The notes beneath the pieces were generated by a model that saw only the letters and a program-made list of their open reading frames with translations, was not told where the DNA came from and ran no database searches. A stretch of 5,043 nucleotides of DNA, taken from an uncultured Lachnospiraceae bacterium (GTDB taxonomy: Bacteria > Bacillota > Clostridia > Lachnospirales > Lachnospiraceae). Location of the stretch: assembly GCA_947594085.1 (NCBI GenBank), contig CANQEB010000192.1, forward strand, positions 1-5,043. The letters run 5' to 3'. Positions within the stretch are counted from its first letter, which is position 1; each line of letters opens with the position of its first letter. The position numbers were made by a program, and so were the translations under genes. Below are positions 1-5,043 of the stretch, piece after piece.

Positions 1-1141
1 TATGGACTTTTTTGATAACACTCGGCGCCGTCGTCACGAGGTCGAGATTGTACTCTCTCTCCAACCGCTCCTGGATGATCTCCAGATGCAGAAGCCCCAA
101 AAAACCGCAGCGGAAGCCAAAGCCCAGCGCCACGGAGGTCTCCGGCTCGAACTGCAAAGAGGCGTCGTTGAGCTGCAGCTTTTCCAGTGCGTCCCGCAGA
201 TCCGGATACTTTGCCCCGTCCGCCGGGTACATGCCACAGAACACCATCGGATTTACCTTCTTGTAGCCCGGCAACGGCTCGGCACAGGGATGCTCCGCGT
301 TCGTCACCGTGTCGCCGACACGCGTGTCCTTCACATTCTTGAGGCTGGCGGTCAGGTATCCCACCATGCCCGCACTCAATTCCTCGCAGGGGATGAACTG
401 CCCCGCGCCGAAATAACCCGCCTCGACGACCTCAGCCTGCGCGCCCGTCGCCATCATGCGAATCGGCGTACCTTTTCGAACTGTGCCGTGCATGATACGC
501 ACGAAGATGATCACACCCTTGTAAGAATCATATACAGAATCGAAAATCAGCGCCTGCAATGGCGCATCCGGATCTCCCTTGGGAGCCGGAATTTTCTCGA
601 CGATCTGACGCAGCACTTCCTCAACGTTCTGTCCGGTCTTCGCGGAGATGCGCGGGGCGTCCTCCGCCTCGATGCCGATGACATCCTCGATCTCGTGAAC
701 CACGCGTTCCGGATCCGCGCTCGGCAGATCGATCTTGTTGATGACCGGCATGACATCCAGGTCGTGGTCGAGCGCCAGATAGACGTTCGCCAGTGTCTGC
801 GCCTCGATGCCCTGCGCCGCGTCCACGACGAGCACCGCCCCGTCGCAGGCCGCCAGGCTCCTGGACACCTCGTAGTTAAAGTCCACATGTCCCGGTGTGT
901 CGATCAAGTTGAAGATGTACTCTTCTCCGTCGTCCGCCTTGTAGATCAGCCGTACCGCCTGCGACTTAATCGTAATGCCACGCTCACGCTCCAGCTCCAT
1001 ATTGTCGAGCACCTGATTCTGCATTTCGCGGCTTGTCAAAAGCCCCGTCATCTCGATGATGCGATCCGCGAGCGTTGATTTGCCGTGATCGATGTGTGCG
1101 ATGATGCAAAAATTTCTGATCTTATTCTGACTGATAACCAC
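1..1141 (-). CDS. lepA: Elongation factor 4 (LepA), N-terminal ~380 residues; 3' end outside window
   Basis: Ribosome-bound translational GTPase that acts on stalled or misassembled translation complexes and affects initiation and ribosome biogenesis. Read on the minus strand, the frame is open from the GTG at 1141 to the window edge. The start gives [18 protein letters not shown], with the G1 P-loop at about residues 15-23. The G2 threonine is T57 in RGITIK, G3 is DTPGH at 81-85, and G4 is NKID at 135-138. Domain II follows, then the LepA-typical stretch ending in [19 protein letters not shown] and LVTTAPSVI near residue 375. LepA is usually about 600 residues, so roughly the last 220 lie beyond position 1. 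GTG is chosen because AGGAGG sits 7 nt upstream and the next in-frame ATG (about codon 31) would remove the P-loop. It starts only 33 nt after the glycosyltransferase stop, so it is probably co-transcribed with the cassette. Identification is firm. Confidence 0.97.
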   Translation of the reverse strand, partial: MVISQNKIRNFCIIAHIDHGKSTLADRIIEMTGLLTSREMQNQVLDNMELERERGITIKSQAVRLIYKADDGEEYIFNLIDTPGHVDFNYEVSRSLAACDGAVLVVDAAQGIEAQTLANVYLALDHDLDVMPVINKIDLPSADPERVVHEIEDVIGIEAEDAPRISAKTGQNVEEVLRQIVEKIPAPKGDPDAPLQALIFDSVYDSYKGVIIFVRIMHGTVRKGTPIRMMATGAQAEVVEAGYFGAGQFIPCEELSAGMVGYLTASLKNVKDTRVGDTVTNAEHPCAEPLPGYKKVNPMVFCGMYPADGAKYPDLRDALEKLQLNDASLQFEPETSVALGFGFRCGFLGLLHLEIIQERLEREYNLDLVTTAPSVIKKVH

Positions 1142-1148
1142 CTGTGTT

Positions 1149-1154
1149 CCTCCT
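1149..1154 (-). promoter_or_regulatory. Ribosome binding site of lepA
   Basis: A perfect AGGAGG (minus strand) lies 7 nt before the GTG start of lepA. It sits in the 33-nt gap after the glycosyltransferase gene and fixes the non-ATG start. No hairpin with a T-run is visible between the two genes. Confidence 0.9.
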
Positions 1155-1174
1155 GTCGCCTGCCGCCGTCATTG

Positions 1175-2098
1175 TCATTCAATGTTGATCTTTTCTCTGA
1201 TTACATACTGCGGTGTCCTATTGATATTCAGGATCAGCTTCCCGATGTACTCTCCTATGATTCCCAGAATCAAAAAAGCGAAGCCGAACAAAAGCATAAT
1301 CACGCACATGAGCGAAGACCATCCGATCGTGATCTCCGGGTCAAGAAGCTTCCGAACAAACACCACCACCGTCGCGATAAAGCCTGTCGCCGAGAGCAGC
1401 GTTCCCAGGATCGTTGCCATGCGAAGCGGCACTACCGTGTAATTCATAAACGTCATGAACAGCTTGAGCGATTTCCTGAAATTATAATTCGAAGTCCCTT
1501 CCTCACGCGAAAAATGCTCGATCTCTATGTTCGCAATGTTTCCGGTCGTGCGGTAAAACAGGATCTGAAGATACAGGTTGTAGCCGTCATACTTCACGAG
1601 CTCGTCCCTGACATACCTGCTGCAGCACCAGAAATTGCTCGCCTCCAGCCCCTTCGGACGGTCTACCATATGCCACATGATGAACGACGCGACCTTGCTC
1701 AGCGCGTTCTTCAAAAAGTTGAATTTTCTCTTCCGATAAATGCCGAAGACGACATCGTAGCCCTCCCGCATCTTCTCGATAAACGCCGGGATCTGCGAGG
1801 GGTGCGTCTGCATGTCATCGTCCATCCCCATAATGTATTCGCCGGTCGCCTCATGCAGTCCAGCCATGATCGCATTGTGCTGCCCGAAATTCTTCGCAAG
1901 GCTGATTCCCTTCACATTCGGATAGTCCTTTGCGAGCTGCCAAATCGCATCGCGCGTATCGTCGCGGGAAAAATCATTGACAAGAATGAACTCACAGTCC
2001 AGATCTTCAATTTGCCTGATTACATCCATGCTCATCTCTACCACCTTGCGGATCGTCCCGGCAGAATTGTAGCATGGAATCACAATAGATAATAGCAT
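1175..2098 (-). CDS. ArnC/GtrB-like polyprenyl-phosphate glycosyltransferase (GT2 family), membrane-anchored
   Basis: Predicted to transfer a sugar from a nucleotide donor to undecaprenyl phosphate at the cytoplasmic face of the membrane. The 307-residue protein has the GT-A start IPCYN (7-11), the acidic loop VNDFSRDDT (40-48), the ArnC/DPM1-class motif NFGQHNAIMAG (70-80) and the metal-binding MDDDMQ (92-97, D93/D95). A later segment, REEGTSNYNF (198-207) then PLRM (224-227), matches the ArnC/GtrB pattern ahead of the membrane part. Two hydrophobic helices follow at about 229-250 and 262-287, the second containing LGIIGEYIG. Length fits ArnC/GtrB (about 300-325). The ATG has an AAGGG-type site 8 nt upstream and lies 16 nt after the small transporter gene. 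The sugar cannot be read from sequence: family members use UDP-Glc, UDP-L-Ara4FN, UDP-GlcNAc and others. The family is secure; orthology to ArnC is not claimed. Confidence 0.93.
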   Translation of the reverse strand: MLLSIVIPCYNSAGTIRKVVEMSMDVIRQIEDLDCEFILVNDFSRDDTRDAIWQLAKDYPNVKGISLAKNFGQHNAIMAGLHEATGEYIMGMDDDMQTHPSQIPAFIEKMREGYDVVFGIYRKRKFNFLKNALSKVASFIMWHMVDRPKGLEASNFWCCSRYVRDELVKYDGYNLYLQILFYRTTGNIANIEIEHFSREEGTSNYNFRKSLKLFMTFMNYTVVPLRMATILGTLLSATGFIATVVVFVRKLLDPEITIGWSSLMCVIMLLFGFAFLILGIIGEYIGKLILNINRTPQYVIREKINIE

Positions 2099-2114
2099 AC
2101 CTCGTTCCCTTCTC

Positions 2115-2459
2115 TTATAGTATAAACACCGCTATCCCAGCAAAAATGATCAAAATCCCAATGATCTTCTGTCTGCTAAAACGCTCCTTGAGAATCAAGT
2201 AACCCATGATAAAGACAAAAAAGTAACCCGTCGACTCGATTACATTCGACCACGACAATGGCACCTTCTTCAGCGCTAGCATGGTGAGAATTGTAGAGAC
2301 AAACAGCAACGCGTAGCCCGCAAGCACGTATCTGTTCAAGTATTCTTTGATCTTGTTCGGATAGGTCTTGTTCGCCGCTGTTTTCAAAAGAATCTGCGAT
2401 AAGGATGCCACAAACACAGAGCAAACATAAATTCCCACATAAAACCACACACTATTCAT
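2115..2459 (-). CDS. Small four-helix EmrE/ArnE/ArnF-like membrane protein, subunit 1
   Basis: Probable half of a lipid-linked sugar flippase, or alternatively a small multidrug resistance (SMR) type exporter. The 114-residue protein has four hydrophobic segments at about 4-25, 45-63, 73-90 and 98-114. Family signatures are SQILLKTAA (21-29) at the end of helix 1, ALKKVPLS (62-69) after helix 2, and GYLILKERFSRQKIIGILII (86-105) joining helices 3 and 4; the last resembles the E-x-x-(S/T)-x-x-x-x-(I/L)-G joint of EamA/SMR proteins. The start overlaps the end of the upstream paralogue by 8 nt (ATGAATAG), suggesting translational coupling. The next gene is an ArnC-like transferase, which favours a flippase over drug export. 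In the arn operon the ArnE and ArnF pair has this size and partnership. Substrate unknown. Confidence 0.87.
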   Translation of the reverse strand: MNSVWFYVGIYVCSVFVASLSQILLKTAANKTYPNKIKEYLNRYVLAGYALLFVSTILTMLALKKVPLSWSNVIESTGYFFVFIMGYLILKERFSRQKIIGILIIFAGIAVFIL

Positions 2460-2811
2460 CCGCCGTCACCACAACACATATCCCAACAAATATAATTCCT
2501 GCACCCAAAACCATATTCCAGGTAATCTGTTCTCCAAAGATAAACGCACCCCATACCATTGCCCAGATCAGCCCGACCGGCTTGTTCGCGTATGCCACCG
2601 ATAAGGGTAGGTGCTTCAATATCTGCTGCCACACAATCGCATAGAGAAACATGATGAGCAGCGTCATCCCGAAAAAGATGATCCAGGGACCAGATAACAG
2701 ATATTCATTCGCCGCAAACTTCGAACACACGCCGCTCAAAGAGCTAAACAGCAGGCTGGCATGAAGCAACAGAAAAATCAAGGGCACTCTTCTTTTCTTT
2801 TCAGTCTCCAT
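2452..2811 (-). CDS. Small four-helix EmrE/ArnE/ArnF-like membrane protein, subunit 2
   Basis: Second small EamA/SMR-type membrane protein, 119 residues. A basic N-terminus (KKRR, 5-8) suggests a cytoplasmic start. Hydrophobic segments lie at about 9-29, 42-63, 72-92 and 99-116. Typical signatures are KHLPLSVAYA (66-75) at the start of helix 3, FGEQITW (92-98) between helices 3 and 4, and GAGIIFVGI (103-111) in helix 4. It differs clearly from the neighbouring paralogue, as expected for an asymmetric heterodimer such as ArnE/ArnF. Its ATG lies inside the last codons of the ATP-grasp gene (11-nt overlap), with an AAGG about 6 nt upstream, and its own end overlaps the next gene by 8 nt. All three genes are therefore likely one translationally coupled unit. 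A role in flipping the product of the adjacent glycosyltransferase is inferred from context. Confidence 0.87.
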   Translation of the reverse strand: METEKKRRVPLIFLLLHASLLFSSLSGVCSKFAANEYLLSGPWIIFFGMTLLIMFLYAIVWQQILKHLPLSVAYANKPVGLIWAMVWGAFIFGEQITWNMVLGAGIIFVGICVVVTADE

Positions 2812-3997
2812 CTTCTACCTTAACCTGAATCCTTTCCAGCACGGCTGCCAAAAGAGCTTCGCAATTTTCCATGGTATCGCCTTTGACAATCACCTGGCCA
2901 ATCCTGTCTCTGCCGCTCTCCATGAGCCGAACGGTATCTCCCCTTTGAATGTTGAAAGACAAGTCCACCAAATCGCCACCGACTTTTGTCCCGGGAATGA
3001 TCTCCTCGACAATCCCAGACGTTTTGGATTCCAGCTGTTTCACAATGACAGGCGTGCGTTCTTCTCTCGGTCTCTGAAAATACCGGCACACGGGCTCTCC
3101 CATGCAAAGACGAATCAGCATCTCGTAATAATTGACCCCAAAATGAATTCCTACCAGCTCCGGAAGGCATGTCGCCCCGGCCCGCATCGTCGCCTCAATC
3201 ACATAAATCTCGCCATCCACAAGCATCATGTCAAAGTTCATAGGGCTGCTCACAACACCATATGCACGGATTACCCTCTCGATCTGTTCTCTGATCTTGT
3301 CCTCATACGGCTGTACCTTCTTGCAGGGGGTCCAATGTCCCATCAGGAAGAATGGATTTTTGTGATGGAGCTCATCTCCAACAGGCAAAAAATACGCCAG
3401 CTTCCCCTGCTCAACCATCACCTCTACGCCAAACACCGTACCGATCAAGAATTCTTCTACAATACAGTAGTCTTTTCCAGTTGCCGCCATAGTCGAAGGA
3501 TACGCTGCAAAAAGGGCCTCTTTCGTATCACAGCGAGAGATACCCCGCCCGCCCATCTGATCGACTGCCTTGATGATCACCGGAAAGCGCAATGTCTCAC
3601 TGGCTCTTTCCAGATCATCTCGACTGTATATCTTGACATGAGTCGCCGTATTCACATGTTCCTGCAGGAATGCCTGTTTCATGCGAGACTTGTCCGTACA
3701 AATCTGCACACCCTCCCAAGTCGGGCCCGGAAGTCCCAGCATGGAGGCAACATACCCCTGGCTGCGCAAACCCACGTCCATACAGCAGGTGGCGATTCCA
3801 TCAATCTCATATCCGCGAGCCGCCTCCAAAATCTCGTCCGGCTTCGTGATATCGCAATAGCAGATTTCATCAGCTACAGAAAATCCCGGAAAATTCCCGG
3901 GAATACTGGTCACGATCGTATAATAGCCAAGACGCTTTGCTGCCTGAATAAGCGGAACCAACGAGTAAGAAGCTCCGAGAATCATTATCTTCTGCAT
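2801..3997 (-). CDS. ATP-grasp carboxylate-amine ligase-like enzyme
   Basis: Predicted to activate a carboxylate as an acyl phosphate with ATP and join it to an amine or thiol; the substrates are not evident. The 398-residue protein has an N-terminal Rossmann-like pre-ATP-grasp domain starting IMILGASYS (4-12). The ATP-grasp lobes begin near DKSRMK (102-107). The adenine-side lysine is in FPVIIKAVDQMGGRGI (138-153, K143 and the glycine-rich loop), and the hinge is YCIVEEFLIG (177-186). Metal ligands are expected at D256 (MNFDMML) and E268 (YVIEATMRAG). A C-terminal lobe similar to those of PurK/biotin-carboxylase-like enzymes spans about 315-390 (RGDTVRLMESGRDRIGQVIV at 352-371). First gene of the minus-strand operon; a good sigma-A promoter lies just upstream. 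The usual E-x-N metal motif reads E-A-T here. Superfamily assignment is secure, while the aminoacylation role is inferred from neighbours. Confidence 0.9.
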   Translation of the reverse strand: MQKIMILGASYSLVPLIQAAKRLGYYTIVTSIPGNFPGFSVADEICYCDITKPDEILEAARGYEIDGIATCCMDVGLRSQGYVASMLGLPGPTWEGVQICTDKSRMKQAFLQEHVNTATHVKIYSRDDLERASETLRFPVIIKAVDQMGGRGISRCDTKEALFAAYPSTMAATGKDYCIVEEFLIGTVFGVEVMVEQGKLAYFLPVGDELHHKNPFFLMGHWTPCKKVQPYEDKIREQIERVIRAYGVVSSPMNFDMMLVDGEIYVIEATMRAGATCLPELVGIHFGVNYYEMLIRLCMGEPVCRYFQRPREERTPVIVKQLESKTSGIVEEIIPGTKVGGDLVDLSFNIQRGDTVRLMESGRDRIGQVIVKGDTMENCEALLAAVLERIQVKVEDGD

Positions 3998-4021
3998 ATT
4001 TTTCCACTCTCTTTCGAACGA

Positions 4022-4050
4022 ATTATATCATTATCATATCGAAAACTCAA
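4022..4050 (-). promoter_or_regulatory. Sigma-A promoter of the ATP-grasp/flippase/glycosyltransferase(/lepA) operon
   Basis: On the minus strand, TTGAGT (4050-4045) and a perfect TATAAT (4027-4022) are separated by exactly 17 nt. The expected start of transcription is near 4015, giving a leader of about 18 nt before the ATG at 3997. A tandem TATCAT repeat (plus strand 4026-4037) overlaps the -10 and spacer and could be a regulator site, though this may be chance in AT-rich DNA. Confidence 0.8.
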
Positions 4051-4076
4051 TCCTTTTCTTTTTTCGCCATCTATTA

Positions 4077-4082
4077 TATAAT
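4077..4082 (+). promoter_or_regulatory. Probable -10 element for the WbqC-like gene
   Basis: A perfect TATAAT lies 35 nt before the TTG start and 50 nt from the divergent operon's -10. At the expected -35 distance there is only T-rich DNA (TTTTCT around 4054-4059) and no TGn extension. The promoter may therefore be weak or need an activator. Confidence 0.55.
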
Positions 4083-4103
4083 AACTGAGAAATGTAAAAT
4101 AAG

Positions 4104-4109
4104 AGGAGG
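4104..4109 (+). promoter_or_regulatory. Ribosome binding site of the WbqC-like gene
   Basis: A perfect AGGAGG lies 8 nt before the TTG at 4118 and decides the non-ATG start. The next in-frame ATG (codon 23) would remove the family's conserved N-terminal motif. Confidence 0.88.
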
Positions 4110-4117
4110 CGTCCTTT

Positions 4118-4813
4118 TTGAAAAAAGTTGCTATATTACAGTCCAATTACATACCGTGGAAAGGTTATTTCGATCTGATTGGAATGGTCGATGAGTTTAT
4201 ATTATACGATGATATGCAATACACGCGCCGCGATTGGCGCAATCGAAACAAGATCAAAACGCAGGCAGGGCTTCAATGGCTGACGATTCCCGTCGATTCA
4301 AAGGGGAAATACTATCAAAAGATCAATGAGACGCGCGTGTCCGACCACGAATGGTGCGACTCTCACTGGAAAGCTATCTCGGTCAATTATGCCCACGCAC
4401 CATATTTCAAAGAATACTCCGCGCAAATTCACGACCTCTACCAAAAATGCAAGGAAGAAGACTATTTGAGCCAGATCAATTACCTCTTTATCACAGAGAT
4501 CTGCAGTATCCTCCATATCGACACAAAGATTTCCTGGTCATCCGACTACCATCTGGCGGATGGAAAGACGGAGCGCCTGGTCAGCCTCGTGAAGGACAGC
4601 GGCGGGAGCGAATATCTGTCCGGCCCTGCTGCTCGGGATTATATTGAGGACGACCTGTTCGAGAATGCCGGCATCAAACTCACCTACATGAACTATGACG
4701 GCTATCCGGAGTATCCGCAGCTTTTTGGAGAATTTGAACACGCAGTCTCCATCCTCGATCTGATCTTCAACACCGGAAAGGATGCCCGAACATACATGAA
4801 AAGTCCGCTCTGA
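4118..4813 (+). CDS. WbqC family protein
   Basis: Member of the WbqC-like family (Pfam PF08889), often encoded in O-antigen, capsule and other surface glycan loci; its biochemical activity is, to my knowledge, not firmly established. The 231-residue protein, starting at TTG, shows the family hallmarks. These are AILQSNYIPWKGYFDLI at 5-21, the acidic-aromatic YDDMQYTRRDWRNRNKIK at 30-47, LTIPV at 55-59, and W79 followed by HWKAI (83-87) and the APYF segment. Length is typical for the family (about 230). No signal peptide or membrane segment is visible, so it should be cytoplasmic. It is transcribed divergently from the ATP-grasp operon and ends 37 nt from the spoIIP stop, tail to tail. The context suggests a role in building or decorating the lipid-linked sugar, for example modifying an amino sugar; this is inference. 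Family call strong, function uncertain. Confidence 0.92.
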   Translation: MKKVAILQSNYIPWKGYFDLIGMVDEFILYDDMQYTRRDWRNRNKIKTQAGLQWLTIPVDSKGKYYQKINETRVSDHEWCDSHWKAISVNYAHAPYFKEYSAQIHDLYQKCKEEDYLSQINYLFITEICSILHIDTKISWSSDYHLADGKTERLVSLVKDSGGSEYLSGPAARDYIEDDLFENAGIKLTYMNYDGYPEYPQLFGEFEHAVSILDLIFNTGKDARTYMKSPL

Positions 4814-4850
4814 CTGCCGGCGCCTGCTCCAGTGCTGTTTCAGTTCTCTG
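4814..4850. other. Short convergent spacer without recognisable terminator
   Basis: Only 37 bp separate the stop of the plus-strand WbqC-like gene from the stop of the minus-strand spoIIP-like gene. I see small palindromes (GCCGGC, GGCGCC) near 4817-4824, but no stable stem followed by a T-run on either strand. This is also the right-hand junction of the presumed inserted block. Confidence 0.5.
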
Positions 4851-5043
4851 CTATCCATCGATTAAACCAGCATTCAGCACCTGATGCAAAAGCGCCGCGA
4901 TCGGCCGCATTGCATTTCGCTCTTCCTCAACAGTATTGAGCTGTGTCCCCGCCTCGATCAACAGAGAACGCGGCCGCAGGAACAACGAATCCGGCGGAAC
5001 CGGCCGGCTGAAAGGCACCGCCCGGACAGCAGGAGATCTGTTC
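4851..5043 (-). CDS. spoIIP: Stage II sporulation protein P (SpoIIP), C-terminal 63 residues; 5' end outside window
   Basis: SpoIIP is a membrane-anchored cell-wall amidase/endopeptidase that works with SpoIID and SpoIIM to thin septal peptidoglycan and drive engulfment during sporulation. Read on the minus strand from 5042 to the TAG at 4851-4853, the frame ends with LRPRSLLIEAGTQLNTVEEE, then NAMRPIAALLHQVL. This is the C-terminal pattern of SpoIIP, including the conserved glutamate in LLIE and the N-T-x-E-E turn before the final helix. The ending is intact and at the usual distance from this motif. Related N-acetylmuramoyl-L-alanine amidases share a looser version of the motif and cannot be excluded from 63 residues. 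The usual spoIIP-lepA gene neighbourhood supports SpoIIP. The fragment is too short for the rest of the catalytic domain to be checked. Confidence 0.78.
   Translation of the reverse strand, partial: NRSPAVRAVPFSRPVPPDSLFLRPRSLLIEAGTQLNTVEEERNAMRPIAALLHQVLNAGLIDG

Larger units (their letters stand above)
1175..4813. other. Presumed accessory surface-glycan cassette inserted between spoIIP and lepA
   Basis: Five genes (ATP-grasp ligase, two SMR-like membrane proteins, ArnC/GtrB-like transferase, and a divergent WbqC-like gene) separate two genes that are often adjacent in spore-forming Firmicutes. Both flanking genes look intact at the junctions. I see no flanking inverted or direct repeat, tRNA, integrase or transposase, so how it arrived is not evident. 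GC content appears uneven: single 60-base lines counted by hand give 38 of 60 at 601-660 (lepA), 38 of 60 at 1381-1440 (glycosyltransferase), 23 of 60 at 2401-2460 (small transporters) and 26 of 60 at 4201-4260 (WbqC-like). Confidence 0.6.

Noticed and set aside
2..1078. Long plus-strand open frame (358 codons)
   Set aside because: It is antisense to lepA, whose protein is recognisable along its whole length with all GTPase motifs. The plus-strand product is rich in Arg, His and Leu and resembles no family I know.
1085..2092. Long plus-strand open frame (335 codons)
   Set aside because: It lies opposite the glycosyltransferase, which carries clear GT2 motifs and membrane helices. The plus-strand product has no recognisable domain and starts inside lepA.
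2115..2811. Drug-resistance (EmrE-type) operon
   Set aside because: The helix-1 glutamate used by EmrE is not seen in either protein, and the neighbours are glycan enzymes, so a flippase role fits better. It is not formally excluded.
2945..4081. Long plus-strand open frame (378 codons)
   Set aside because: It is antisense to the ATP-grasp gene and runs through the divergent promoter region. Composition is His/Arg-rich with no domain and no convincing ribosome binding site.
4538..4858. Minus-strand open frame (106 codons) near the spoIIP end
   Set aside because: It is in a different frame from spoIIP, overlaps its last codons, and is otherwise antisense to the well-supported WbqC-like gene.
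4991..5008. GC-rich inverted repeat (CCGG/CCGGCCGG) as a terminator or recombination site
   Set aside because: It lies inside the spoIIP coding region, has no T-run, and is the kind of short palindrome expected in GC-rich coding DNA.

Overview
The window looks like chromosomal DNA from an endospore-forming member of the Firmicutes, most likely class Clostridia. The evidence is a SpoIIP-like C-terminus at the right edge, a Clostridia/Bacillus-style LepA at the left edge, strong AGGAGG ribosome binding sites with GTG and TTG starts, and consensus-like sigma-A promoters. I cannot name the species.

Layout, from right to left along the minus strand. The last 63 codons of a gene matching stage II sporulation protein P end at 4851. 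A plus-strand gene of the WbqC family (4118-4813) lies tail to tail with it. A 120-bp AT-rich divergent promoter region (3998-4117) follows. From it runs a tight minus-strand operon: an ATP-grasp ligase (3997-2801), two overlapping four-helix EmrE/ArnE/ArnF-like membrane proteins (2811-2452 and 2459-2115), and an ArnC/GtrB-like family 2 glycosyltransferase with two C-terminal membrane helices (2098-1175). Only 33 nt later, with no terminator, lepA (elongation factor 4) begins at 1141 and leaves the window after about 380 codons.

In many spore formers spoIIP and lepA are direct neighbours (gpr-spoIIP-lepA-hemW order). Here a five-gene block of about 3.7 kb sits between them, so it reads as an accessory cassette inserted into a conserved housekeeping/sporulation locus. 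lepA now appears to be the last gene of the cassette's operon.

Working model (inference): the glycosyltransferase loads a sugar onto undecaprenyl phosphate on the cytoplasmic side. The two small membrane proteins together flip the lipid-linked sugar, as ArnE/ArnF do for Ara4N. The ATP-grasp enzyme makes or attaches a carboxylate-amine product such as an aminoacyl group. The WbqC-like protein takes part in decorating the sugar. This parallels the Gram-negative arn system for modifying cell-surface polymers, but I do not know a described system with this gene set. No transposase, integrase, RNA gene or CRISPR array was seen.
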